DNA of 64,000 nt from Pinibacter aurantiacus (GCF_019130065.1 NZ_JAHSPG010000013.1:1-64000), one strand, 5' to 3'. Positions 17,906-27,725 are shown, numbered from the stretch's first letter. Translations and numbers: made by a program. The notes: generated by a model not told the origin, from the sequence alone.

Positions 17906-20380
17906 TCATGCGATGTTTATAGATGCTTTCAACAATTCCTTGGTGCTTATAGATTTGAGGTTATTATCGGCACAAAACTTTAATTGAATGCTGGTTCCAT
18001 TGTCATTTTCAATGTTCAATTCACCTCCAATCTGCCTGGCCAAACCTTTTATAAGCCTTATCCCCATTGATTCGCGGTGTGCCACATCAAAGCCTGTAGG
18101 CAGCCCGATACCATTATCTTTCACTTCTAGTCGCACATCAGACTTATTTGTCATAGTTTTCATGCTAACCATTATGCAACCATTTTTTTTATTTACAAAA
18201 GCATATTTAATAGAATTGGTAATTGCTTCATTCAAAATTAAACCCACAGGTATTGCCTGTACGACATCCAATTCTATGGGGTCAATGATCAACTCGTAAT
18301 AAATCTTCCCGCCATCATTAAAACTCGCTTCCAGGTAATCAACCAATTCTCGTATATAGGTCTGCATGTTTACGAATGCCACGTTATCTGTTTGATACAA
18401 TTTTTGATGGATCAATGACATGGCCTGCATTCTGCGCCGGCTATCATTTACAGCATGAAGGGCCTCCCGGTTATCCAGGTATTTAGATTGTGTGTTTAAT
18501 AGACTAATAACGATCTGCAGGTTGTTTTTTACCCTGTGATGTATTTCCCTGATCAACCACTCCTTGTCTTCCAAAAGGCGCATCAGCTCTGCATTCTTTT
18601 GATTGATTTCATTTTGTTTGGCCTCAAGTTTTTGATTACTCTTTTGTTTAAATCGGTAACGATTATACAAAAGCGCAGATAACAAAGCCAGGAGGACGAT
18701 TCCACCAATCATGATTCTTGTATTCATCTTAGATTGCTTAAGCTGCGTCTCCTTCAGTTCTCCTTGTTTGGTAAGCAATTTGATATCGTTGTCTTTTTTT
18801 TCCGCATTGTATTTGAACGCCAGTTCATCCATTTGCACATGCGTCTTCACACTGAACAAAGAGTCTTCTATTCTTCGATACTCCCTGTAATGATTCAAAG
18901 CATCCAAATAATGCCCGGTAGCAGAATCAATTTTATAAAGAGAATTTTGTACGCGGGAATAATTTTTCGGATCCCGGTCGAGTCCTAACACTGTTAAAGC
19001 CTTGACATAGTACTTTCGGCTCTTCTCGTATTGTTTTGCTCCGAGGTAAAACCATCCAATATTTTCATACAAAAACCATTTGCTTACGTCACCTCTCGTC
19101 TGCTGTGCTTTTTCTTCCATCTGTTCGGCTAACAGAAATTGCTTTTCAGCCACGTTGTAATTTCCAAGCTTTGCATATGTATCGCCAAGCGCCAACGCTA
19201 TATTTTGGATATTGGCAGGGTTATCAGTTGGTCTTTCTTTCAGCATGTCCAACACTAGCTTCAATGCTTCCTGGCTCCGGTTTTGATCATTCATTGTTTT
19301 GGCGATCGCACTTGCACTCAAATACATAGATGGCTCATTAAATTTAATGTATTCTTTAAGTGCCTTTCTAAACCAAAACGTTTTGTCTTCATTATTCAGC
19401 GATGTTATTTCGTATAAATTACCAAGAAGCTGGTAAATTTCACCCAAACATGTACTGTCTTTTGTCGACTCTGCTGCTTTTAAAGCATCAAGCGCCAACG
19501 TTACTGCTTGCGGGTAATTACCCAAAGCCCGCGTAGCCAGGCTTGTGTAGTAGCTGGTATATTGCGTATACGGGAATTTAATTTTTTCTGCCAATCGCAA
19601 TGAATGCTCAAAACCATCCTTGCTCTCCTTAAATCTGCCTATCATATATTGAAGCCCACCGATATAATATTGACAGGCGGACTGCTTTTCAAAGTCGTTC
19701 AATTGCAGGTATAGTTCATACGCTTTTGTTAGATAACCAATTCGTTCAACAAACGAAGTCATATCAAAAGGATGATAAAGCCCCCAATAAAACCATGCTT
19801 TTGCTTCTGTTGCCTTGTCGCCAAGCTTTTGTGATGAATTGATGGCTTGTTTAAAGTAAATAGTAGCCGTATCGAACTGCTGTTTTTTGAGATAGCATTT
19901 TCCCAATAAGATAAGTGAGTGATTTGCCAGAGAAAGTTGCCCGGCACCTTCTGCTTCCTGCTTTGCCTTCAAAAGATAATTGCATGCGCTGTCAATATTT
20001 TTGTGCTCGCTTCCAGGTTTAAACGCATAAAATGCACCAATCAATACAAGGTCATTTAATCTTTGTGTTGCTCCAACTGATTGTAAATTCCGTTTAAGTA
20101 AATCAATATTTTCCTGATCGGGCCATATTTTCTTAATCAGTTCAGGATGATCATAAAATCCTTCACCGATTAGAAAAATCCTGTTCATGCCATTATACCT
20201 TGAAGTTTCTACTAAGGCACTGTCAAAGTCAATGTTGAATTCTTTTGAAGCTAATTTGAAAGCTGCCGACATTTCCATCAACAGTCGTTGCTGTTGCATG
20301 TTGAAGTTTGGTTGTTGAGCAAAGGATTGAGTCATTAAAAAGCTGGCCAGGATCAATCCAAAAAGGCATGCTTTAAACAT
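17906..20380 (-). CDS. TPR sensor histidine kinase (HisKA_2 type)
   Basis: An 824-residue membrane sensor. A signal peptide (1-21) is followed by a periplasmic region of tetratricopeptide repeats (about 90-490, e.g. AIYFKQAINSSQKLG, ALKAAESTKD), one membrane helix (about 555-575, GGIVLLALLSALLY), a short coiled coil, and a kinase core. The phospho-acceptor lies in IREIHHRVKNNLQIVISLL (near 613), typical of HisKA_2/HWE-like kinases, with ATP-binding N box NEAITNSIKYAF and G box DNGIGLP. The following gene is its response regulator. The repeats suggest it senses a protein or peptide in the periplasm. Confidence 0.92.
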   Translation of the reverse strand: MFKACLFGLILASFLMTQSFAQQPNFNMQQQRLLMEMSAAFKLASKEFNIDFDSALVETSRYNGMNRIFLIGEGFYDHPELIKKIWPDQENIDLLKRNLQSVGATQRLNDLVLIGAFYAFKPGSEHKNIDSACNYLLKAKQEAEGAGQLSLANHSLILLGKCYLKKQQFDTATIYFKQAINSSQKLGDKATEAKAWFYWGLYHPFDMTSFVERIGYLTKAYELYLQLNDFEKQSACQYYIGGLQYMIGRFKESKDGFEHSLRLAEKIKFPYTQYTSYYTSLATRALGNYPQAVTLALDALKAAESTKDSTCLGEIYQLLGNLYEITSLNNEDKTFWFRKALKEYIKFNEPSMYLSASAIAKTMNDQNRSQEALKLVLDMLKERPTDNPANIQNIALALGDTYAKLGNYNVAEKQFLLAEQMEEKAQQTRGDVSKWFLYENIGWFYLGAKQYEKSRKYYVKALTVLGLDRDPKNYSRVQNSLYKIDSATGHYLDALNHYREYRRIEDSLFSVKTHVQMDELAFKYNAEKKDNDIKLLTKQGELKETQLKQSKMNTRIMIGGIVLLALLSALLYNRYRFKQKSNQKLEAKQNEINQKNAELMRLLEDKEWLIREIHHRVKNNLQIVISLLNTQSKYLDNREALHAVNDSRRRMQAMSLIHQKLYQTDNVAFVNMQTYIRELVDYLEASFNDGGKIYYELIIDPIELDVVQAIPVGLILNEAITNSIKYAFVNKKNGCIMVSMKTMTNKSDVRLEVKDNGIGLPTGFDVAHRESMGIRLIKGLARQIGGELNIENDNGTSIQLKFCADNNLKSISTKELLKASINIA

Positions 20381-20427
20381 GCCTATAAATTAAGCAAAAA
20401 GTTCGAAAATGCATAATTGCCGGCTTT

Positions 20428-20444
20428 AGCAACAATTGATCCGC
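20428..20444 (-). promoter_or_regulatory. Sigma-54-like element before the kinase operon
   Basis: On the minus strand GCGGATCAATTGTTGCT: GG, ten bases, GC with a perfect TTGCT -12 box and a weak -24 box. It ends 48 bases before the kinase start, suggesting the regulator may control its own operon. Confidence 0.35.
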
Positions 20445-20577
20445 AATAGTATTAACGCTGCATGAATAACAGACTTATAAAAGTTTCCGCGTGATCAAGG
20501 TTGCCGTTATTACTCAAGCCAGTTGATGTACGCAGTCCCTCTATTTCAAAAAGATCGGCATGTGCAAACACTCTTCT

Positions 20578-22428
20578 CTATTTAGTCTTTTCCAACAGAA
20601 CACAAGCGCCTCCTCCGGGAGCCAGATGCACCGTTATTTTCTGACCATATGAAACAGTCAAAGTTGATACTGCGTAACTTTCCTTGTTGGTTCTAAAGTC
20701 TGCATCCTTTCCATCTTCAATGATGGTTGCTTTGTATTCTCCCTTATCAAGTATTGATAGAGGAATTGACAGTGTTCTTGCATTCTCGTTTGTTGCGGCT
20801 GCAATCAACCATTTGTAATCTGAAGACTTTCTTGCCATTACGATGTACTCGCCAATTTCTCCACTTATGGTTTTACTTTCTTTCCATGGCATTTGTTCTG
20901 CACTGATGAACTTTAAGATTTGCGGATGTTTCAAATAGTTTTCAGGAATATCCGGTATGATGGTTGTTCCGGAAAATACAATCAGTGTTCTGGCTGCTTC
21001 CGCAGTAATGGTTGAAGGGACAGGTGTGGGGTTATCTACCCGGCCTTTTTGAATCATATCTACCACTCCGTTGTCCATATCCAGGGGGCCGGCCAGCATG
21101 TTTACATAAACAGCAGTCACAAATGTAGATGGCTGAAACACGCGATGAGCATCCAGCTGTGAGTGGCAGTATTCTCTTGTAACAGCGTTTGGCCATGTAC
21201 GCATTTGTCCGTAAGGATGAACGGGACCGTCGTGGAAATCCACCAGTAATTTATTCTCAGCACAAAGTTTTGTGATGACCTGTGTATGTTTGTTTTTCTC
21301 TTCAGGGCTCCCATTCATAAATCCATATTTTACGCCCACCGCTCCCCATTGACCATACTGCTTAATGGTTTGATCCAACGGATAAGTTTTACCACCAACA
21401 TCGTTCAGATACAACCAAATGCCTATGCCCTTTGCCTGCGCATAATTAAGCAACTGGTGCACCTGTTCTATTTTGCCACCTTTTAGTGGATCAGAATCTT
21501 TATTAAACTCAGGGCCATACCAGTCAGCATCCAGCACGAGGGTATTGATGTTATTACCCGCAGCAAAATCAACCATTCTTTTCCATGAAGGCAAAGACAT
21601 ATCATATTTAAATCCTTTTGCTTCTGCACCGTTAATGCGCCAGTCCCAAACAGCTACCCCAGGTTTAACCCACGAAAAATCCAGGCCCTTTGCAGGCTCA
21701 GGGTTTAGCAATTCTATTAAGTGAGAATCTACCATTTTACCCGGCGTACTGCCAAACAACACCACACGCCATGCTTTTGCTCTTTTGGAAGCGACGGTAA
21801 AATTTGTTGTTCCCTGATTTGACTTGAGTAGCAAAGGCTCGCCTGATTCCAGGCTTGCTTCATGTATTGCCATGTAATGATTGGAATCTGCTCTAATGGT
21901 CATTACTGGCATGCGAATTCCATTGGCGTCTTTCAATTTCTCGGGACCTATGTTCTTATTTTCTCCATTGTAATACCAGGCGGTGTAGTTATCAGCAAAA
22001 TTAAACTGGCTCAATTCTTTCTCCGCGTTGGCTCCCTCATACTTGAAAGCAAATCCATCATTGTAAACTCTTATTCTTATTTTATATGCGGCCCCATCAA
22101 TAAGCACTTCATCGTATTCGTCGGGTACGGCGGCTCTCTTTCCCCACACAGGCTTCCACGTTTGCTTAACATGGTTTAATGACGATTGCAGCCAGTGGAA
22201 TTTTCCAACACTATCTAAGCCGATAACAGACGGCTTAATCAATTGCTGTCCATTTGCAGTAAAACTGTACACCACATTGTCATCTGATTCGTTAACGGCT
22301 ATTTTCAATTTTTTGTCAGGAGAGGTTATGGTAACACTATGTTTAACCGATTGGCCGTATAGCACTGCAAAACATTTTACCGTGCACAAAAAACATATGA
22401 GTAAAATCTTGTTCAAAACATTTTTCAT
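20578..22428 (-). CDS. GH97 family glycosidase, atypical subgroup
   Basis: A 616-residue exported protein (signal about 1-25). The GH97 N-terminal beta-sandwich (SPDKKLKIAV, DGFAFKYE) leads to a TIM barrel and a C-terminal sandwich ending GGGACVLLEK. In the barrel, the position where retaining GH97 enzymes have the nucleophile Asp reads VKYGFMNGS with no Asp, and the next motif is VDFHDGPVHPYGQMRTWPN instead of VNFHG. This places it in a subgroup whose activity I cannot name. GH97 enzymes cleave alpha-glucosides or alpha-galactosides. A GH43 gene lies upstream on the same strand and a LacI regulator beyond it. Confidence 0.88.
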   Translation of the reverse strand: MKNVLNKILLICFLCTVKCFAVLYGQSVKHSVTITSPDKKLKIAVNESDDNVVYSFTANGQQLIKPSVIGLDSVGKFHWLQSSLNHVKQTWKPVWGKRAAVPDEYDEVLIDGAAYKIRIRVYNDGFAFKYEGANAEKELSQFNFADNYTAWYYNGENKNIGPEKLKDANGIRMPVMTIRADSNHYMAIHEASLESGEPLLLKSNQGTTNFTVASKRAKAWRVVLFGSTPGKMVDSHLIELLNPEPAKGLDFSWVKPGVAVWDWRINGAEAKGFKYDMSLPSWKRMVDFAAGNNINTLVLDADWYGPEFNKDSDPLKGGKIEQVHQLLNYAQAKGIGIWLYLNDVGGKTYPLDQTIKQYGQWGAVGVKYGFMNGSPEEKNKHTQVITKLCAENKLLVDFHDGPVHPYGQMRTWPNAVTREYCHSQLDAHRVFQPSTFVTAVYVNMLAGPLDMDNGVVDMIQKGRVDNPTPVPSTITAEAARTLIVFSGTTIIPDIPENYLKHPQILKFISAEQMPWKESKTISGEIGEYIVMARKSSDYKWLIAAATNENARTLSIPLSILDKGEYKATIIEDGKDADFRTNKESYAVSTLTVSYGQKITVHLAPGGGACVLLEKTK

Positions 22429-22818
22429 TTTGCTATGAGAAATTTATTACTTTTTTCTGAGAGCATGCCTTTTAAAAGAGATCCCATTATCCATCACCAT
22501 ATTCCAGGTTTGGAGTTAAAAATGCAGCGACAGATATCACACCAAGGGATAGCTGTCCACAGTATACCGAGAGAATGGAACATTGATTTTGCTGATTGTC
22601 GTGATTTGTGATGATTCCTATTTGAAATTTAAACTCAATTCCGTTTTGTTAATCTGTTTGAAGAACCAAAAGAAAGTTGCCTGTCATTCCGGATATCAAA
22701 AAATTGAAAAGTTGTTATTTAAATGACCTCCATTTTCAAATCATTTTTAATCATGACAATCTTGATAATCTGCCTGCCCGACTAAAGATCATCCAGGCGG
22801 GCGTTCTGTCTTTTTAGC
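22429..22818. other. Intergenic stretch between GH97 and GH43
   Basis: No gene seen in 390 bases. It must hold the GH97 promoter, though no clear -7 box was found. A weak GC-rich hairpin at about 22781-22804 (GCCTGCC with GGCGGGC) may end the GH43 transcript. Confidence 0.4.
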
Positions 22819-24165
22819 TTATTCAAATTGTATCCAATCAAGGGCCACGTCACTGCCTTCTTTTAACCTGGCAATGAGATGATGCCTTCCGGTTATTTTT
22901 CGTTTTAAAGATGATTGCGTCAATTCCCATTCTTTGTTTTTCGGAATTTGAACTTGAATAACAACAGGTCCGTTTGCATCATCGAGCCTGACTTCAAGTG
23001 TTCCGCCTTCGCTGCTTTTAGCTCTAAGGTTTATGGCTTTAGGGGATTGTTTTCCAAATTCAACACTGTTGTATTGCACCCACGCTGCAGGTTTGCTGAA
23101 CGTTACTTTCCATCCTTTAAACCTGTTTGCAGTGTCGAGAAAATCAATCGCCGCGTCATTGCTGATGACGCTGTACCTGTCCATTTGTATTTGTGATGTG
23201 GCCTGCGTTACACCAATTCCGCGCAACGTTGGAATAACTTTGCGGATGGTACCGTCTTTATTAAAAAAGAGACTATCCGAACGTATTGATCTGGCTTTAT
23301 CAAACGCCGGTGAAAGATCATTGTGGTGATAAAATAAATACCATTGATTTTTAAATTCAATGATAGAATGATGATTCGTCCAGCAACCGGTGGGCGATTC
23401 ATCCATGATCACGCCTGTAACAGTAAATGGCCCAAGCGGACTTTTACCCACGGCATATTCCAATCTTTCAATTTTGTTTGCAACATGCGGATAGGTTAAA
23501 TAGTAGATGCCATTTCTTTCAAACATGTACGGTCCCTCTTTTAAACCTTTATCAGGCAATTCTGTGAGCACCTGGGGTTCCGAAGCCAACTCGAGCATGC
23601 TTTCTTTTAGCTTGGCGGCGTAAATATTTCCCTGAGACCAATACAGATAAGCCTGTCCGTCTTTGTCTATAAAAACATTCGGGTCAATGCCACGAACGCC
23701 TTTGATTGGCTCTACTTGCGGCGTGTATGGTCCTTCTGGTTTATCAGCAATTGCAACTCCCACTGTAAAACCTTTGCCGTTTATGTTGGTGTCCTTAGGT
23801 GTTGAAGGAAAATAGAAATAATATTTTCCATTGCGGTTAATGCAATCCGGAGCCCACATGCTATAGCTATCCGGCTTTACCCACGGCACTTTGTTTTGCG
23901 TTACAATAACACCATTATCTTTCCAGGTGGTAAGATCGGATGAAGAAAATACATGGTAGTCTTCCATACAGAACCAACCCACTCGCCCTCTGTTTTGAGT
24001 TGCCAGAATATCATGCGAAGTGAAAATGTACACTTTGTCTCCAAACACCCTGGCAGAGGGGTCCGCGCTGTATTGATTTGTGATCAATGGATTTTGCGCA
24101 GGCAAACATTCAACAGCAACAACTGCCGATGCCATGAGCAAAATCCGTTTAAAATATTTTGACAT
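22819..24165 (-). CDS. Secreted GH43 glycosidase with C-terminal CBM6
   Basis: The start at 24165 places the signal peptide at the N-terminus (MSKYFKRILLMASAVVAV, cleavage after LPA); an upstream ATG at 24204 is less likely. 448 residues. GH43 propeller residues are Asp35 (YSADPS), Asp161 (GIDPN) and Glu210 (KEGPYM). The last ~125 residues form a CBM6-like sandwich (KAINLRAKSSEGGTLEVRLDD, then a final ALDWIQFE), a module that binds xylan or other beta-glycans. The enzyme probably releases arabinose or xylose from plant polysaccharides. A palindrome upstream may be the operator of the nearby LacI-type regulator. Confidence 0.9.
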   Translation of the reverse strand: MSKYFKRILLMASAVVAVECLPAQNPLITNQYSADPSARVFGDKVYIFTSHDILATQNRGRVGWFCMEDYHVFSSSDLTTWKDNGVIVTQNKVPWVKPDSYSMWAPDCINRNGKYYFYFPSTPKDTNINGKGFTVGVAIADKPEGPYTPQVEPIKGVRGIDPNVFIDKDGQAYLYWSQGNIYAAKLKESMLELASEPQVLTELPDKGLKEGPYMFERNGIYYLTYPHVANKIERLEYAVGKSPLGPFTVTGVIMDESPTGCWTNHHSIIEFKNQWYLFYHHNDLSPAFDKARSIRSDSLFFNKDGTIRKVIPTLRGIGVTQATSQIQMDRYSVISNDAAIDFLDTANRFKGWKVTFSKPAAWVQYNSVEFGKQSPKAINLRAKSSEGGTLEVRLDDANGPVVIQVQIPKNKEWELTQSSLKRKITGRHHLIARLKEGSDVALDWIQFE

Positions 24166-24254
24166 TATTATAGTTACCATTTTAGTTAAAAAACATTGCT
24201 TCATATTAATGCGCTACGGGCAAGGGATTGTTAATGCTTATTTCTATTGATATA

Positions 24255-24269
24255 TTTCCCTAAGGGAAA
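24255..24269. promoter_or_regulatory. Candidate operator upstream of GH43
   Basis: TTTCCCTAAGGGAAA is a perfect 15-base palindrome about a central base, 90 bp before the GH43 start and downstream of the LacI-family gene. Size and symmetry suit a LacI-type repressor. Confidence 0.45.
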
Positions 24270-24433
24270 CAAATGCGACCGGAATTAAGGATAGATGTCC
24301 TGACGTGTTTTTATAAATTATTTTTCAAACTGAGATTTGATAATAACGGTTATGGATAAAGCCACATTACCATAGTAAAAAGAAAATCGCCTAAAGAAGT
24401 GACTTGGGTTATAAGTAGTAATTGGGCATTCTT

Positions 24434-25459
24434 TCATTTTCTTAACGACGACGCCCTCGCAATAATTTCTGATCGAAGGACAACGGTATTGGCATTATCG
24501 ACTGTTCGTGTTCCTGAAAGATGGTCGATTAGACATTTGGCTGCAACCTCACCCATTTCATGACAAGGATAATTTACCGTCGTAAGATTCGGTTCAATGA
24601 TTCTGCTAACAGGATCGTTATTGAAACCCGCAAACGCAATTTCCTGTGGAATTTTTACACCTGCCTCCTTCAGCGTTTGTAAACAATAAGCAGCGCAATT
24701 ATCATTCGCAGCAAATACACCATCTGGCTTATTGGTCATTTGCAAAATGTGATTACCAGCGTCAACACCTGCTTTTTCCGTCAAATCGCTCACCAGCAGC
24801 AGATCATCACTAAAAGAAAGTCCCGAATCCCGCAGAGCTGCTTTATACCCACGGAACCTCTCTTCATATATGTTGGTTGAAAGGTCGCCCGTTATGTGCA
24901 TGATACGACTGCATCCCTGTTCTGCCAAATGCCGCGTGACATCGTAGGCATTTCGGTAATTATCAATTACAACGTTGAGGCTGCGAGGATCTTCACAACC
25001 GCGATCGAAGAAGACAACTGGAATGTTTTTGTCAAAAAACATCTTGAATTTGTCCATGTTTTTCGCATTATAAGCGAGGGAAACAAGCAAGCCATCTACA
25101 CGGCTGTCAAACATCATGTTAATATTGGACGTTTCTTTTTTGGCTGACCCCAACGATTGGCTAATGATAATATTATACCCATATTCACTGGCTATATTTT
25201 CAATACCAGCAATAATGGAAGAAACGACATAACTATTAAGACGGGGAACAATAAGCCCAAGTGTGTGTGTTTGTTGGGTGCGCAGGTTCCTGGCAAAACT
25301 GTTGGTACGATATCCCATTTCTTTGGCCATGGCATGCACCTTTTTCCTGGTGGCGGTACTGATGGATTGGTGCTCCTTTAAACTCCTGCTGACCGTAGCC
25401 GCGGAAATATTGAGACGCCTTGCGATATCATATATGGTTATCTCTTTGTCTTCTTTCAT
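24434..25459 (-). CDS. LacI-family transcriptional regulator
   Basis: The start is set at 25459 (MKEDKEITIYDIARR), where the family's helix-turn-helix begins; the frame is open further upstream but that part is not conserved in kind. 341 residues. The DNA-binding head (about 6-30, ISAATVSRSLKEH) and hinge precede a periplasmic-binding-protein-like effector domain (LGLIVPRLNSYVVSSIIAG, GFNNDP, TTVNYP). It should repress or activate sugar genes in response to a sugar ligand; the adjacent GH43 and GH97 genes are the likely targets. An inverted repeat upstream may serve autoregulation. Confidence 0.93.
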   Translation of the reverse strand: MKEDKEITIYDIARRLNISAATVSRSLKEHQSISTATRKKVHAMAKEMGYRTNSFARNLRTQQTHTLGLIVPRLNSYVVSSIIAGIENIASEYGYNIIISQSLGSAKKETSNINMMFDSRVDGLLVSLAYNAKNMDKFKMFFDKNIPVVFFDRGCEDPRSLNVVIDNYRNAYDVTRHLAEQGCSRIMHITGDLSTNIYEERFRGYKAALRDSGLSFSDDLLLVSDLTEKAGVDAGNHILQMTNKPDGVFAANDNCAAYCLQTLKEAGVKIPQEIAFAGFNNDPVSRIIEPNLTTVNYPCHEMGEVAAKCLIDHLSGTRTVDNANTVVLRSEIIARASSLRK

Positions 25460-25551
25460 ACGGCAAGTGGGTATCGTTTGCGAAATCCCGACTAAGCCAA
25501 ATGTAAAAAGATGGCAAAAGACCGGATAGCTTATTTGTTGAAAAGAAGGAT

Positions 25552-25581
25552 ACAAATGTTTTGTTGTCACAAAACATTTGT
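25552..25581. promoter_or_regulatory. Inverted repeat upstream of the LacI-type gene
   Basis: ACAAATGTTTTG (25552-25563) and CAAAACATTTGT (25570-25581) are perfect complements around a six-base gap, 93 bp before the regulator start. A candidate operator, or a hairpin in its leader. Confidence 0.45.
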
Positions 25582-25645
25582 GGCTACCGGTTTTCATAAA
25601 TAAATGATATTCAAGAGAATTATAAATCTAATCGGTACGTTTTAC

Positions 25646-25768
25646 CCAAAATTGCAGAAACCAACTGTTCGCCCACCGTCCTCTAGCTCCTTCACATATA
25701 CCCACAAAAACAACCTGATCTTTAAATTCGTCCAGAGCATCGTGCACCGCTTTGATTCTTATAATGTT
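25646..25768 (-). pseudogene. Possible fragment of a nucleotidyltransferase-like gene
   Basis: On the minus strand one frame reads IKAVHDALDEFKDQVVFVG, which resembles the first helix and strand of small nucleotidyltransferase proteins (L-x-x-x-x-x-x-V-V-F-V-G-G). The frame decays afterwards, and a neighbouring frame has a protein-like ending. No promoter or start codon. Weak evidence; the rest of 25582-25931 shows nothing else. Confidence 0.25.
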
Positions 25769-25931
25769 TCATTGTAACTAATGCTGGGTTGCAAATTCTA
25801 CCTTCTTTAAGCAAGTGGTATCATTTTTTATCAAAAAATTCATTGAGAAAAACACTCCACAATTTATATGGCTAAAGCAGCTAAGTGATAGAAAATACTC
25901 GTGGTTATTGTAAATTTTATTTAATTGGATC

Positions 25932-26432
25932 ATGCATATATTATTGGAACTCTTCGGGGAAGGAAAGGACCTGTCAAGCTTGCAAATGTCTATGCGCTCA
26001 TTGGTTGTCTTTATAATAGCGTTAATACTCATTCGCCTGGCAGGAATCCGTGCTTTTGGCAAACATTCGAGTTTTGATAATGTTGTGACAATAATGTTGG
26101 GGGCTGTACTAAGTCGAGTCGTAGTTGGAGCCTCCGATTTTTTGCCAACAGTCGCGGCTTCTGCAACCTTGGTAATTATGCATCGCATCATTGGGCGGTT
26201 AACAATAAAACCGTCCCTCTTTAGCAAATGGGTCAAAGGAGAACGAACCATCTTGTTTGACAATGGCAGTTTCCTGCAAGGCAATATGAAAAAATCTCAA
26301 ATTAGCGTAGATGATATGCAGGAAACTATTAGAAAGAAACTTAACCAGGAGTCGTTCGATAACATAAAAAAAATTTATGCAGAAAGGGATGGATCGATTA
26401 GCATTATTGTTCAACAGCACAAAAAAGAGTAG
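25932..26432 (+). CDS. DUF421 (YetF-type) membrane protein
   Basis: A 166-residue protein. The N-terminal half has two or three membrane helices (SLVVFIIALILIRLAG, FDNVVTIMLGAVLSRVVVG, TVAASATLVIMHRIIG) and the conserved K-H-S-S-F-D-N region. The C-terminal half is the small soluble YetF-like domain (ILFDNG, DDMQETIRKK). The function of the family is unknown; some members are linked to spore or envelope stress. It precedes the pyrophosphatase gene by 109 bp on the same strand. Confidence 0.85.
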   Translation: MHILLELFGEGKDLSSLQMSMRSLVVFIIALILIRLAGIRAFGKHSSFDNVVTIMLGAVLSRVVVGASDFLPTVAASATLVIMHRIIGRLTIKPSLFSKWVKGERTILFDNGSFLQGNMKKSQISVDDMQETIRKKLNQESFDNIKKIYAERDGSISIIVQQHKKE

Positions 26433-26541
26433 AAACTATTAAAACAAAAAGTAGCTGGCGTTTGACGTCCTTCCAACCTTTTATTATCAAACTTCTCGAA
26501 AGAGCTCTCTCTGTATTTATTCATTTAAAAGTAAAGGTCTT

Positions 26542-27072
26542 ATGAAAATTGACAAGATCCCCTATAAAGAACACAACCTATTGAAGGTAGTTGTTGAAAC
26601 GCCAAAGGGCTCTCAACATAAATACGATTTTGATTTTGAGTACAAAGTTTTTAAGCTTAAAAAGACCCTGCCTTTAGGTAGTACGTTTCCCTTTGATTTT
26701 GGCTTTGTGCCCGGAACAAAAGGGGAAGACGGCGATCCGCTGGATGTTCTTATAATAATGGAAGAAGCATCTTTTCCAGGCTGCCTGATTGATTGCAGGA
26801 TAATAGGTATCCTCGAAGCAGAACAAACTGAAAAAGGGGGGAAACCAATTCGCAACGATCGCATCGTGGCTATCGCGAATGCTTCTATCCTTTTCAAAGG
26901 CATCACCAGCATGAAGGAGCTGAATGAAAACTTCATCAACCAGATTGAAGACTTTTTTATTGATTACAACAAGAGTGAACAAAGAGAATTTCGACCCATC
27001 AGGTGGTCGGGTTCTAAAAAAGCATGGGATCTAATTGAAGAAGGTTTGCAAACTGCCGGTTCACAAAAATGA
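26542..27072 (+). CDS. ppa: Inorganic pyrophosphatase (family I)
   Basis: A 176-residue cytoplasmic enzyme that hydrolyses pyrophosphate to phosphate and pulls biosynthetic reactions forward. The signature DGDPLDVL carries three metal-binding aspartates (63, 65, 68), with a nearby FDFGFVPGT and the distal KAW. It is shorter or equal in length to typical bacterial members. Its context (DUF421 before, DUF6496 after) suggests a secondary copy expressed under particular conditions; that is inference. Confidence 0.93.
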   Translation: MKIDKIPYKEHNLLKVVVETPKGSQHKYDFDFEYKVFKLKKTLPLGSTFPFDFGFVPGTKGEDGDPLDVLIIMEEASFPGCLIDCRIIGILEAEQTEKGGKPIRNDRIVAIANASILFKGITSMKELNENFINQIEDFFIDYNKSEQREFRPIRWSGSKKAWDLIEEGLQTAGSQK

Positions 27073-27134
27073 ACACGGCACAATGGAATAATTTTTTCTG
27101 TCGACAAAATATTTACTAACCTAAAACTAGTAAT

Positions 27135-27332
27135 ATGGCTAAGTATTCAAAAAAAGCTGGAGAAAAAGTAGAGAAAGTGATGCATGAAAAAAAACAGGGC
27201 ACGCTTAAAAGTGGCAGAAGCGGTAAAAAAGTAACCAGTCGCGCCCAGGCAATCGCTATCGGTTTATCTGAAGCCAGGGAAAAGGGAGCCAAAGTTCCCG
27301 CCAGGAAAACAGCTAGAAATAATCTACCATAG
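27135..27332 (+). CDS. Small basic DUF6496 protein
   Basis: A 65-residue lysine-rich protein with the family pattern KVMHEKKQGTLKSGRSGKKV then QAIAIGLSEAREKGAKVP. It is very basic and lacks any membrane segment, so nucleic-acid binding is plausible but unproven. Located 62 bp after the pyrophosphatase, probably with its own ribosome site. Confidence 0.8.
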   Translation: MAKYSKKAGEKVEKVMHEKKQGTLKSGRSGKKVTSRAQAIAIGLSEAREKGAKVPARKTARNNLP

Positions 27333-27461
27333 ACGGAATGCGAAATTTATATAGTTAACAGGAGTTTTTTATGAGGAAGATCTAAAATCTTTATCTTAAT
27401 TTATTTGATACAACTAAGTTGAAATTTGTAAATATTACACATGTTAGCTTATGACGATTAG

Positions 27462-27725
27462 CTAAACTATTTTAAAACAACAATCATTTTTGTTTTCGGC
27501 GAGTCCCTTAAACATTTCTTCCTCGATTTTTATTAAGTTGGAAATTACAATATTTTCTGTGGTATAGTTTTCTTTCTTTTTAATAACCTCTTTGACTTGC
27601 GGTCTGTCCAAAACTTCGGGTGATTTAATAAAATATGTTGCATCTTCTATAAGATTACCGTTATTCGTAACCTTATACATTACCAAATAGTAGTTTATCA
27701 TAACCTTGTGTTTAAACAAGAACAA
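27462..27725 (-). CDS. Hypothetical protein
   Basis: An 87-residue frame; the true start may be the ninth codon (MINYYLVMYKV, at 27701). The sequence INYYLVMYKVTNNGNLIEDATYFI suggests a small mixed alpha/beta protein ending with a KNDCCFKIV tail. No family recognised. Gene-free surroundings on both sides and a protein-like composition support it modestly. Confidence 0.45.
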   Translation of the reverse strand: MFLFKHKVMINYYLVMYKVTNNGNLIEDATYFIKSPEVLDRPQVKEVIKKKENYTTENIVISNLIKIEEEMFKGLAENKNDCCFKIV

